A DNA stretch of 6,747 nt from Acidobacteriota bacterium (GTDB lineage: Bacteria; Acidobacteriota; Vicinamibacteria; Vicinamibacterales; UBA2999): contig JADZBZ010000401.1 in the NCBI GenBank assembly GCA_020851835.1, forward strand, positions 1 to 6,747, in the 5' to 3' direction. Below, piece after piece: positions 1 to 5,786 of this stretch. Under the pieces are notes generated by a model, which searched no databases, had not been told where the DNA came from, and was given only the letters and a program-made list of their open reading frames with translations. Positions within the stretch are counted from its first letter, which is position 1. Every line of letters begins with the position of its first letter. The position numbers and the translations under genes are program-made.

Positions 1-131
1 CGGACAGGCCACAGCATGGTCGGATTCTCGAGGCCACCCCGCGATCGACCACCATCGTGATCGCTGACGCCAGCGCTCCTCTAATTAACTCGACCTCGGT
101 GTCTCAATGTCATTGACAGCGCCCGTGTACC
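1..131. other. Left-edge stretch with no supportable gene
   Basis: No reading frame here has a recognisable product. On the plus strand the longest frame from the edge runs open to about position 110 and ends in a stop. It could be the tail of a gene entering from the left, but its roughly 35 residues match no family I recognise. On the minus strand an ATG near 58-56 could open a gene leaving the window, without a clear ribosome-binding site. A short AT-rich patch (around 81-88) stands out from the GC-rich surroundings and might be a promoter element, but nothing confirms it. Confidence 0.3.
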
Positions 132-155
132 CCCGCCTGACCACAATCGGGCGGG
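132..155 (-). terminator. Hairpin just downstream of the hybrid-kinase stop
   Basis: An inverted repeat pairs 132-140 with 147-155 around a 6-base loop. Six consecutive G-C pairs form the base. There is one mismatch on the minus strand (a G-T wobble on the plus strand), then two more pairs. It begins about 5 bases after the minus-strand stop codon at 162-160, where an intrinsic terminator for the three-gene operon would sit. No T-tract follows, so it may be a weak or factor-assisted terminator, or only an mRNA 3' end stabiliser. Confidence 0.5.
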
Positions 156-159
156 AGGA

Positions 160-2325
160 TCAGAAGTGCGATCGGCCCGTGCGCCCGGCGAGGCTCGCGA
201 CGACCGCCACCAGTTCGAGGGGATCCACGGGTTTGGCGAGATGCGTCTGATAGCCCGCCAGCAGGGCGCGCTTGCGGTCGTCTGACCTGGCCAACGCCGT
301 GAGGGCCGCAGCAGGAGTCTTCGAGGCGGCCCCCTCCAGGCGCCGCACCTGCCGCATGAAGTCGTATCCGTCGCGATCGGGCATGCCGATGTCGCTGACG
401 ATGATGTCCGGCACGAGGCCCTCCTTCAACATGGTGAGCGCGCGGTCCACTGAATCGGCCACCGCCGCCTCCGCTCCGGCGTGCTCGAGGAACCACCGCA
501 CTAGGTCTCGCGCATCCGGCTCGTCGTCGAGCACCAGGATCCGCAGCCCCGTGAGAATGTCTCGTAGGCCCGCTCCCGCTCGCTCCAACTCCGGCGCCGC
601 AATGTCCTCCCCAGCGGGGGCGCTGGGCGCCAGGGCGACCGACAGGCGAACGGTGAAGACGCTGCCGCGGCCTTCGCCCTGGCTGGAGGCCTGCACCCAG
701 CCCCCGTGCTCCTCCACCAGGTTCTTCACGATGGCTAGGCCGAGGCCCAGTCCCCCGTGCTGGCGCGTGGACGAGGCGTCAGCCTGGCGGAACCGCTGGA
801 AGAGGTGCGGCAGGAACTCCGAACCGATGCCGATGCCGGTATCGCTCACTTCTATGAAGACGTCGCTCTCGGCCTTGCGAAGCGCCACCCGCACGCGGCC
901 TCCCTTGGGCGTGAACTTGACCGCGTTGGCGACGAGGTTCCAGACCACCTGCTGCAGCCGGGCGGGGTCGCCCTGCATGCTGGCGGCCGGGCCTAGTTGG
1001 GTGGCGATCCGCACGCCTTTCGCGGCGGCCGCGGGCAGCGCCGAGGCCACGGCCTCATCGATGATCGAGCCGAGATCGACGGGCTGAAGCTCGAGCAGCA
1101 TCTTGCCCGAAATGATCCGGCTCATGTCGAGCAGGTCGTCGATCATCTGGGATTGCCGGCGCAGATTGCGATCGATGACCCCGAGGCCCTTCTCGATATC
1201 TTCAGCTGACGGGTTGTGCTTCAGCACGCCGATCCAGCCGACGATGGCATTGAGCGGCGTCCGCAATTCGTGCGAGAGGGTACTTACAAACTCGTCCTTC
1301 AGCCTGGCCGATCGCTCGGCCTCGGAGCGGGCCGCCCGCTCGCTCGCCAGCAGCTGCGCCCGCTCGTCGTCCTGCCGCTTCTCTTCGTCGATGTCCGTGC
1401 AGGTAGCGAACCAGCGTGTGATGGCCCCGGACGGGTTACGCGAGGGGAGAGCACGACCAATGAACCAGCGGTACAGGCCGTCCGCGCGCCGCAGCCGGCA
1501 CCGCACGTGATAGGGCTCTCCCGTCGTGAGGGAGTGCGTCCAGGTGTGGAGAGTGGCGTCGGCATCGCCCGGATGCAGGTAGTCGCTCCACCGCCAGCCG
1601 AGACCGTCTCGCGAGTCGAGCTCGCCACCGGCGCCGCCAGGGTGCGGCAGGCCCGTGTATTCGTACCAGCGGGCGTTGAAGTAATCGTGTTTGCCGTCAG
1701 CCCGCGCGCTCCAGGCGATTTGCGGCATGGCGTCGGCAAGCGAGCGGAAGCGCTCCTCGCTCTCGCGCAGCTCTTCTTCCTGTGGCTGCTGCGCGGTCAT
1801 GTCGCGTGAGACCGACAGGAGCGTGACGGTGCCCGCATCGTCGCGAATAACCGTGACCGCGACATCCCACCAATGGACGTCACCGGTTCGCGTGCGGCGG
1901 GGGCCCTGGAAGCGGCTCTCGCCGCTCTCCAGGGCATCGACGAGAGCCCGCCTGGCGAGCGTGCCGCTCGCACCCCAGAGGGCAGGCCACGGCTCGCCCG
2001 GCCCACGCTCCGCGTCGTCGATCTCCATCATCTTGAGCCCGGGGCGATTCATCGACAGCATCCGGCCATCGGGCTCGAGCAGAACGATGCAGTCGCCCGA
2101 GCTGTCGAAGAGGCGCTGGTTGATGCGCTCGGCGGCCTGGCGAGCTATGGTTTCCTGCTCGAATTCGGCGCTGCGGTTCTTGAATGATCGGTTGAGCGCC
2201 ATCCCGACGCCGCCCATGACGACGGCGAGCGCCAGCGTCAGGGCGGCGGAGAGGAACGCGGCGTGTCGGCCGAGGCGCACGTGGTTGCCGTGCTCCACCA
2301 GGATGGAATCTCCAGCGGCTCGCAT
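160..2325 (-). CDS. Hybrid sensor histidine kinase, main body (TM-PAS-PAS-HisKA-HATPase-REC), 5' end frameshifted
   Basis: A membrane hybrid histidine kinase that autophosphorylates and passes phosphate to its own receiver domain. Counting from the in-frame Met at 2325: CHASE3 tail 1-20; membrane helix about 23-45; PAS 1 about 65-180; PAS 2 about 190-318, ending in a TDIDEEKR-type linker; short coiled coil; HisKA with phospho-His352 in SHELRTP; HATPase with N-box Asn463/Asn467, DTGIGI at 495-500 and GLGLGLAIVK near 525-534; C-terminal receiver with acidic pair Asp600/Asp601, phospho-Asp645 and Lys698. All catalytic boxes are intact. The Met at 2325 is not the natural start. The frame is open only back to a TAA at 2364-2362, and the true N-terminus lies in the other frame from 2618; repairing the junction gives about 818 residues. 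It has no DNA-binding output. It is last in the operon, 12 bases after the activator gene, so it may feed that activator or a phosphorelay. Confidence 0.9.
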   Translation of the reverse strand: MRAAGDSILVEHGNHVRLGRHAAFLSAALTLALAVVMGGVGMALNRSFKNRSAEFEQETIARQAAERINQRLFDSSGDCIVLLEPDGRMLSMNRPGLKMMEIDDAERGPGEPWPALWGASGTLARRALVDALESGESRFQGPRRTRTGDVHWWDVAVTVIRDDAGTVTLLSVSRDMTAQQPQEEELRESEERFRSLADAMPQIAWSARADGKHDYFNARWYEYTGLPHPGGAGGELDSRDGLGWRWSDYLHPGDADATLHTWTHSLTTGEPYHVRCRLRRADGLYRWFIGRALPSRNPSGAITRWFATCTDIDEEKRQDDERAQLLASERAARSEAERSARLKDEFVSTLSHELRTPLNAIVGWIGVLKHNPSAEDIEKGLGVIDRNLRRQSQMIDDLLDMSRIISGKMLLELQPVDLGSIIDEAVASALPAAAAKGVRIATQLGPAASMQGDPARLQQVVWNLVANAVKFTPKGGRVRVALRKAESDVFIEVSDTGIGIGSEFLPHLFQRFRQADASSTRQHGGLGLGLAIVKNLVEEHGGWVQASSQGEGRGSVFTVRLSVALAPSAPAGEDIAAPELERAGAGLRDILTGLRILVLDDEPDARDLVRWFLEHAGAEAAVADSVDRALTMLKEGLVPDIIVSDIGMPDRDGYDFMRQVRRLEGAASKTPAAALTALARSDDRKRALLAGYQTHLAKPVDPLELVAVVASLAGRTGRSHF

Positions 2326-2618
2326 ATCGGCCGCGCGAGCGCGCGGATGTCGTCCATCAGCTTACCGCCGCGTTCGAACCCGCGCGCCACATCCTCGGTG
2401 CGGCCCGCCTCGGCCGCGACGACGCGGGCGACCAGATCGTCGACTTGATCGAGCACCTGGTAGGTGTGCTCGACGCGCGTGCTGGCGTCGGAGAAGCGCA
2501 CGTAGATCCAGGAGGCGAAGCCGCCCGCGATGAGCAGCAGGCCGACCGCCAGCGCGAAGAGCGCTCGCCACGCCGGGGCCGAGACGGTGCCGAGTGCAAA
2601 GGCGCTTCGCTGTGCCAT
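2238..2618 (-). CDS. N-terminal piece of the hybrid kinase (TM plus CHASE3), out of frame with the body
   Basis: This frame encodes the natural start of the hybrid kinase: a basic/polar N-terminus, a membrane helix at about residues 17-38, then a periplasmic CHASE3-like segment. Both ends of CHASE3 are visible: the early helix ending in VVAAEAGR, and the closing GGKLMDDIRAL motif. The continuation (ADMRAAGDSILVEHG) is found only in the neighbouring frame, so the meaningful product ends near residue 94 and the remaining ~32 residues are out-of-frame read-through. The ~70 residues that usually separate the two CHASE3 ends, including the usual RGYLLTG stretch, are absent, so the sensor domain looks internally deleted. 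The start at 2618 lies 12 bases after the activator's stop, with a GGACGG-like ribosome site, consistent with cotranscription. It could be a decaying gene or an assembly error; I favour a sequencing/assembly indel for the frameshift. Confidence 0.75.
   Translation of the reverse strand: MAQRSAFALGTVSAPAWRALFALAVGLLLIAGGFASWIYVRFSDASTRVEHTYQVLDQVDDLVARVVAAEAGRTEDVARGFERGGKLMDDIRALARPICEPLEIPSWWSTATTCASADTPRSSPPP
2331..2336 (-). other. CG-run indel that breaks the hybrid-kinase frame
   Basis: On the minus strand the kinase reads ...MDDIRAL in one frame, then ADMRAAGDSILVEHG in another. Removing one CG (or GC) dinucleotide from this alternating run makes the protein read MDDIRALAADMRAAGDSILVEHG without a break, the normal end of a CHASE3 domain. 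Alternating CG runs are a known place for slippage and base-calling errors. Confidence 0.7.
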
Positions 2619-2630
2619 GAACCGTCCGTC

Positions 2631-4187
2631 TCAGCCGGCGTCGGCGTCGGTGATTCCCGACTCCTTTATCTTATTGAGCAGAGTCTTATAGCTGACGTTG
2701 AGATAGGTGGCCGCCTTCCGCCGGTTCCACCGAAAGCGCGTCAGCGCGTGGAGGATCGCGCCACGCTCGGCACGCTGGGCCGCTGACCGGGCCAGGGCCG
2801 GCAGGTCCACTCCATCGTCGTCGTATTCGGGGTCCGCGGCGGGCGCGGGCGCTGGCGGCGCGGCGGAGGGCCGTTGAGCCGGCGACTCCGTTGATGGCGT
2901 GACTGGGGCGGGCGCGGGTGGGAGCGCCGCTGCGGCCTCCTGGGTAGCCGGGTCGTCAGCCAACGCCGTTGAATCGGGCGGAGCCGTCGTGGGCGGCGCC
3001 GAGGCGTGTGCGCGCATGAGCTCAGAGAGGATGAAGCGTTCCTCCTGCAGTACGACGAAGCGCTTCATCATGTTCTCGAGTTCGCGGACGTTGCCCGGCC
3101 ACTCGTAGTTCATCAAGGCATCGAGCAATACGGAACTCGGCCGTGGGGCGGTTCGCCGATAAAGGGCGACGTACTTCGCCAGGAAGAACTCGGCGAGCGG
3201 GATGATTTCCTCGCGGCGCTCGCGCAGCGCGGGCACCCGCAATTCAATGACTTGCAGACGGTAATAGAGATCCTCGCGGAAGGTTCCTCTCCGCATCATG
3301 GCGTCCAGGTCGCGGTTCGTCGCGGCCATCACCCGGATGTCCACCGAGACCGGTCGATTGCTACCGAGGCGCGTGAACTCGCGATCCTGCAGCACGTGCA
3401 GCAGCTTGGCCTGCAGACCGACGGGCATCTCGCCGATCTCGTCGAGCATGACGGTGCCCTGGTTGGCGAACTCGAACTTGCCCACCCGCGTCGCGCCCGC
3501 GCCGGTAAACGCGCCGCGCTCGTGCCCGAATAGCTCGCTCTCGAGCAGGTCGGCCGGCAGCGCCGCACAGTTCACCTTGACGAAGGGGCGGGTCCGGCGG
3601 GCCGATCGGCGGTGCAGTTCGCGGGCGATGACCTCTTTGCCGACGCCGCTCTCACCGCGAATCAGCACGCCGATGTCGCTGTCGGCCACGCGTTCGAGCA
3701 TGGCCATGAGCGGCTGCATCGCGGCCCCGGAAGCCCAGCAGGGCTGCGCACCGCCGGGGTCTTCGGCCAGCTGGACGCTGAGGCGGGCGACTTCGGCCAC
3801 CAGCGCGTCGCGCTCGAGCGCATTACGGATGGCGGCTTCGAGCGTGGCTTCGCCCACACCCTCCGGATCGCCCGGCTTGAGGACGTAGTCGGCAGCGCCC
3901 AGGCGCACGGCTTCGACAATGGTGGCGGGGGTCTGACGGCCCGACAGCATGATGACCGGCGCCGCCGAATGGGTCTGCCGGATGGCCCGCAGCGTCTCGA
4001 TCCCGTCGAGGCCGGGCATGGTGACATCGAGCAGGATGACCTGCGGTGCGGCCCCGGCGCGCAGGGCCTCGAGCAGATCGGCACCGCTGGCATAGGCGGC
4101 CACCTCGTACCCGTTGCTTCGCAGCAGCACCTGAATGAACTCGGCGAAGGCCGGGTCGTCGTCCACGATGGCGAGGCGGGCGGTCAT
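2631..4187 (-). CDS. NtrC-family sigma-54-dependent response regulator
   Basis: A 518-residue enhancer-binding activator: phosphorylation of the receiver drives the AAA+ ring to open sigma-54 promoters. Receiver 1-120 has acidic Asp9-11, phospho-Asp54, Ser82 and Lys104. The AAA+ domain, about 150-390, has Walker A GESGVGKE (178-185), the sigma-54-contacting GAFTGA loop (225-230), Walker B with Asp249-Glu250, FREDLYYRL (303-311) and WPGNVREL (363-370). A Pro/Ala-rich linker of about 60 residues (394-454) leads to a Fis-type helix-turn-helix at about 474-510 (NRRKAATYLNVSYKTLLNKI). Start chosen at 4187: its ATG overlaps the upstream kinase's TGA as ATGA and has GGGAG four bases upstream, implying translational coupling; an in-frame extension to 4361 would run through the kinase gene. 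The intact GAFTGA means it should work with RpoN, and sigma-54-type promoters lie nearby at 5073, 5774 and 6303. Family is certain; targets are inferred. Confidence 0.95.
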   Translation of the reverse strand: MTARLAIVDDDPAFAEFIQVLLRSNGYEVAAYASGADLLEALRAGAAPQVILLDVTMPGLDGIETLRAIRQTHSAAPVIMLSGRQTPATIVEAVRLGAADYVLKPGDPEGVGEATLEAAIRNALERDALVAEVARLSVQLAEDPGGAQPCWASGAAMQPLMAMLERVADSDIGVLIRGESGVGKEVIARELHRRSARRTRPFVKVNCAALPADLLESELFGHERGAFTGAGATRVGKFEFANQGTVMLDEIGEMPVGLQAKLLHVLQDREFTRLGSNRPVSVDIRVMAATNRDLDAMMRRGTFREDLYYRLQVIELRVPALRERREEIIPLAEFFLAKYVALYRRTAPRPSSVLLDALMNYEWPGNVRELENMMKRFVVLQEERFILSELMRAHASAPPTTAPPDSTALADDPATQEAAAALPPAPAPVTPSTESPAQRPSAAPPAPAPAADPEYDDDGVDLPALARSAAQRAERGAILHALTRFRWNRRKAATYLNVSYKTLLNKIKESGITDADAG

Positions 4188-4858
4188 GCCGTCTCCCATT
4201 CCATGGGCAGCGTCACGCCCAGTCCGGGCCACGCCGTCGCCGTGGTCCAGACTCGTCCGCCGTGACGCTCGACGTCCAGGCAGGCGAGCGCGAGCTTCAA
4301 GCCGAGACCTCCGCGCCAGCGATCGATTTCGGCCGGCGCCTCCACCAGGAGAACGTCGCACTGGCGCGGTGTGCCCGTCAAGATGCAGAGTGAGCCGTCT
4401 CGCGGCGTAATGCGCACGACGGCGTCACCACCGGCCTGGTGCCGCCTGGACAGTTCGAGAATGGTCAGGATTCGAGTGGCCACCACGTCGGGCTGTGCCA
4501 CTCGGAGGATCCATCCATCAGCAGGCATCTCGATCTCCGCGGCAGCCCCGCGCTGGGCCAGCGCCGCTCTCAGCGCGCCCATCAGGCGCGCGAGAGGCAA
4601 AGGCGCGCGCGACGGCCTGGTCGATTCGTGCACCGTGAGAAACTCGGACGCGTCGTCGCAGAGCCCGGTCAGCCTGGCCAGCGATTCCATCGTCTGTGCC
4701 AGAGCGCGGTCGCGTGCCTCGGCATCGGGGAGGCGATGCTCGAGAATCAGGCGGAGGTACCCTTGCGCGACGCTGATGGGCGCACGCAAATCGTGGATGA
4801 ACACCTGCAGGGCGTTCCGTAGCGCGTCGCTGGCTGGCATGCCTGGTGATGGCGTCAT
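4184..4858 (-). CDS. Small sensor-kinase-like protein, HisKA intact, ATP-binding half degenerate
   Basis: A 224-residue soluble protein with the layout of a histidine kinase and no sensor domain or membrane helix. An H-box, FIHDLRAPIS, places phospho-His22 in a HisKA dimerisation domain (about 13-80). The C-terminal half (about 88-219) resembles HATPase_c only in parts. GGLGLKLALACLDVERHGG (183-201) matches the G2 box and following helix. The N-box region (about 128-138, RILTILELSRR) lacks the Asn residues, and no DxGxG motif is found, so ATP binding is doubtful. It may be a weak kinase, a phosphatase, or a phosphotransfer/dimer partner. It is first in the operon and overlaps the NtrC-type activator by ATGA, so it is the likely partner of that activator. 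The start is uncertain: ATG 4858 fits the domain boundary and leaves the candidate promoter at 4956-4941 upstream; an ATG at 4945 is possible but would put 29 featureless residues in front. No good ribosome site settles it. Confidence 0.8.
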   Translation of the reverse strand: MTPSPGMPASDALRNALQVFIHDLRAPISVAQGYLRLILEHRLPDAEARDRALAQTMESLARLTGLCDDASEFLTVHESTRPSRAPLPLARLMGALRAALAQRGAAAEIEMPADGWILRVAQPDVVATRILTILELSRRHQAGGDAVVRITPRDGSLCILTGTPRQCDVLLVEAPAEIDRWRGGLGLKLALACLDVERHGGRVWTTATAWPGLGVTLPMEWETA

Positions 4859-4940
4859 TGGCGGGCCCACTATATCAATGGCTCCGACATCGCCCGTCCC
4901 GATCCATTCGCCAGCAAAGCGGTCACACGCGGGTTCCTGG

Positions 4941-4956
4941 TGCAAGGCCGCGGCCA
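4941..4956 (-). promoter_or_regulatory. Possible sigma-54 promoter of the kinase/activator operon (weak)
   Basis: On the minus strand the site reads TGGCCGCggccTTGCA. It has the invariant GG and GC at the correct -24/-12 spacing and a full TTGCA -12 element, but three mismatches to the consensus TGGCACG-N4-TTGCW in the -24 half. The predicted transcript would start near 4930, about 70 bases before ATG 4858. If real, the operon is itself RpoN-dependent and could be autoactivated. The half-palindromic GC-rich make-up means chance is a real alternative. Confidence 0.4.
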
Positions 4957-4996
4957 GGGCGCACGGTGTTTTTATGGGCAGGCTCGGTTGACCAGT

Positions 4997-5012
4997 CGGC
5001 AGCGCGTTGCCG
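4997..5012. promoter_or_regulatory. Candidate activator-binding palindrome (UAS) between divergent promoters
   Basis: CGGCAGCGCGTTGCCG equals its own reverse complement at 14 of 16 positions. It lies between two outward-facing sigma-54-like sites, with its centre about 95 bases before the predicted start of the Lmo0937-like transcript. That is a usual distance for an NtrC-type enhancer, and a Fis-type HTH dimer binds such dyads. I did not find a clear second copy near the other two promoters, so the assignment is speculative. Confidence 0.3.
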
Positions 5013-5072
5013 CTTCAGGGCACTCGCTTACTCACCGAAGCCTCGAACCCCTGCTGTCCGCGGCTCGATTCG

Positions 5073-5088
5073 TGGCACGTCTCATGCT
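5073..5088 (+). promoter_or_regulatory. Sigma-54 (-24/-12) promoter of the Lmo0937-like gene
   Basis: TGGCACGtctcATGCT matches the RpoN consensus TGGCACG-N4-TTGCW at all defined positions but one (A for T at the first base of the -12 element). The key GG and GC are correctly spaced. It faces the gene at 5165, with a predicted start near 5099-5100 and a leader of about 65 bases. The core GGCACGTCTCATGCT is repeated exactly upstream of csbD. Confidence 0.75.
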
Positions 5089-5137
5089 CCAACGGGGTCA
5101 CGGAGTCGCGGGCACAAATCCGCGCCGGCAGGTTGAC

Positions 5138-5155
5138 GAACAAGAGGAACAAGAG
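5138..5155 (+). repeat. 9-base tandem duplication in the leader
   Basis: GAACAAGAG occurs twice back to back (5138-5146 and 5147-5155), directly before and partly within the purine-rich ribosome-binding stretch of the Lmo0937-like gene. It may be a chance slippage product or may keep the leader unstructured. Confidence 0.7.
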
Positions 5156-5164
5156 GAGGAACCG

Positions 5165-5314
5165 ATGCTGAACACGATTCTGGTGCTGCTCGTCGTGATG
5201 TGGCTGCTGGGCATGGTGAGTTCGTACACGCTCGGCGGTTTCATTCACCTGCTGCTCGTCCTCGCGATCGCGATCGTGCTCATCCGGGTCATCCAGGGCC
5301 GGAGACCTGTATAA
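5165..5314 (+). CDS. Lmo0937-type small membrane protein
   Basis: A 49-residue, very hydrophobic protein. It has two membrane helices (about residues 3-20 and 26-43) joined by a short SSYTLGG turn, and ends in a positively charged tail (RVIQGRRPV). The GGFIHLLLVLAIAIVLIRVIQG pattern is that of the Lmo0937 family of mini-membrane proteins, typically about 50 residues, found widely in bacteria and of unknown biochemical role. The start ATG at 5165 has AGGAGGA four bases upstream, so translation should be strong. It stands alone behind a sigma-54-like promoter at 5073-5088. It converges with a csbD-like gene that has the same promoter core, suggesting a shared stress or envelope response. The family call is confident; the function is not known. 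Confidence 0.88.
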   Translation: MLNTILVLLVVMWLLGMVSSYTLGGFIHLLLVLAIAIVLIRVIQGRRPV

Positions 5315-5402
5315 GGCCAGCCTGCGACGCGTGTTGGCCGCGCCCGTGGCGCGGGTGTGAAGAGCTGGCTCGAGGGCGCGCGTGCGGTCCGGCCGGCTCT
5401 TC
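5315..5402 (+). terminator. Possible terminator hairpin after the Lmo0937-like gene
   Basis: GAAGAGCTGGC (5359-5369) pairs with GCCGGCTCTTC (5392-5402) with one G-T wobble. The stem is about 11 bp with a loop of about 22 bases. It starts some 45 bases after the stop at 5314. The loop is long and GC-rich and no T-tract follows, so this is a plausible 3'-end structure rather than a textbook terminator. A smaller GGCCA/TGGCC repeat (5315-5319, 5335-5339) lies right after the stop. Confidence 0.35.
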
Positions 5403-5447
5403 GCGCGTGGGGCCGCGGCGCCGCGTCGGGCGCAGCCGGGTGGAAGG

Positions 5448-5476
5448 ACGGAGCACACGGGGAAGGTGTGCTCCGT
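5448..5476 (-). terminator. Perfect 11-bp hairpin between convergent genes
   Basis: ACGGAGCACAC (5448-5458) and GTGTGCTCCGT (5466-5476) pair perfectly around a 7-base loop. The structure lies 16 bases beyond the csbD-like stop codon (5494-5492), so it best serves as that gene's terminator, and may also stop transcripts arriving from the left. Neither side has a proper T-run. Confidence 0.6.
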
Positions 5477-5491
5477 GTCGGTTCGATCCGA

Positions 5492-5713
5492 TCAGCGGGC
5501 GGCGGTGGCGCCGGTCTGGTAAGTACGCCACCAGTCGTCGTACTGCCGCTGCGCTTCGTCGCGCGCGATGCCGTACCGCTCCTGGATGCGCCCCACGAGT
5601 TGCTCGGCGCGGCCCTCGACCTGATCGAGGTCGTCGTCGGTGAGCTTGCCCCACTGCTCGCGGGCGTTGCCCTTTAGCTGCTTCCACTGACCCTTCAGAG
5701 TGTCTTCGTTCAT
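5492..5713 (-). CDS. CsbD-like stress protein
   Basis: A 73-residue, hydrophilic, helix-forming protein of the CsbD family, members of which are induced by general stress in several bacteria; the molecular role is unknown. The family signature is clear at the N-terminus: MNEDTLKGQWKQLKGNAREQWGKLTDDDL, followed by a second helix with a VEGRAEQLVGRIQERYG segment and a DDWWRTYQ tail. Two adjacent ATGs exist, at 5716 and 5713. The strong AAGGAGG ribosome site at 5725-5719 leaves 2 bases to the first and 5 to the second, so 5713 is preferred, and it also gives the usual MN start. A sigma-54-like site lies at 5774-5759, and the upstream neighbour in the same direction is the bacterioferritin-like gene. 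It ends before a strong hairpin at 5448-5476. Family call is confident. Confidence 0.92.
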   Translation of the reverse strand: MNEDTLKGQWKQLKGNAREQWGKLTDDDLDQVEGRAEQLVGRIQERYGIARDEAQRQYDDWWRTYQTGATAAR

Positions 5714-5758
5714 CATGGCCTCCTTCGGCCGCGCTGCGCGCGACTCGATGATCGACTA

Positions 5759-5774
5759 AGCATGAGACGTGCCG
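5759..5774 (-). promoter_or_regulatory. Sigma-54 (-24/-12) promoter of csbD
   Basis: On the minus strand: CGGCACGtctcATGCT. GG and GC are at the right spacing, with mismatches to consensus only at the first base and the first base of the -12 element. It lies in the gap between the ferritin-like stop (5789-5787) and csbD, with a predicted start near 5748 and a leader of about 35 bases. Its 15-base core is identical to that at 5074-5088, including the spacer that sigma-54 does not normally read. Confidence 0.7.
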
Positions 5775-5786
5775 CCCCGCGCGGCA

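Larger units (their letters stand above)
4859..5164. other. Divergent intergenic regulatory region
   Basis: About 306 bases separate the leftward kinase/activator operon from the rightward Lmo0937-like gene. The stretch holds a weak sigma-54-like site facing left (4956-4941), an AT-richer tract (about 4969-4976), a near-perfect 16-base palindrome (4997-5012) between the two promoters, a strong sigma-54-like site facing right (5073-5088), and a purine-rich leader with a 9-base tandem repeat before the ribosome site at 5154-5160. Open frames across it show no recognisable protein. Confidence 0.6.

Noticed and set aside
272..1087. Long plus-strand open frame opposite the hybrid kinase
   Set aside because: It is Arg/Ser/Pro-rich with no family motif and lies over the HATPase and receiver coding region on the other strand, a GC-rich shadow.
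1691..2533. 280-residue plus-strand open frame
   Set aside because: Low-complexity Arg/Ser/Ala composition, covers the kinase PAS and CHASE3 region, and no ribosome site or family match.
3612..4265. 217-residue plus-strand open frame opposite the activator
   Set aside because: It mirrors the receiver and AAA+ codons of the minus-strand activator and resembles no known protein.
4188..4361. N-terminal extension of the activator up to an ATG at 4361
   Set aside because: It would overlap the kinase gene by 178 bases with an Arg/Gly-rich segment before the receiver; the ATGA overlap start at 4187 is far better.
5015..5458. Minus-strand open frame over the Lmo0937-like gene
   Set aside because: Charged low-complexity translation without motifs; the plus-strand gene there has a strong ribosome site and a family match.
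5771..5785. Short GC hairpin after the ferritin-like stop as a terminator
   Set aside because: The stem is about 5-6 bp, there is no T-tract, and it overlaps the better-supported -24 element of csbD.
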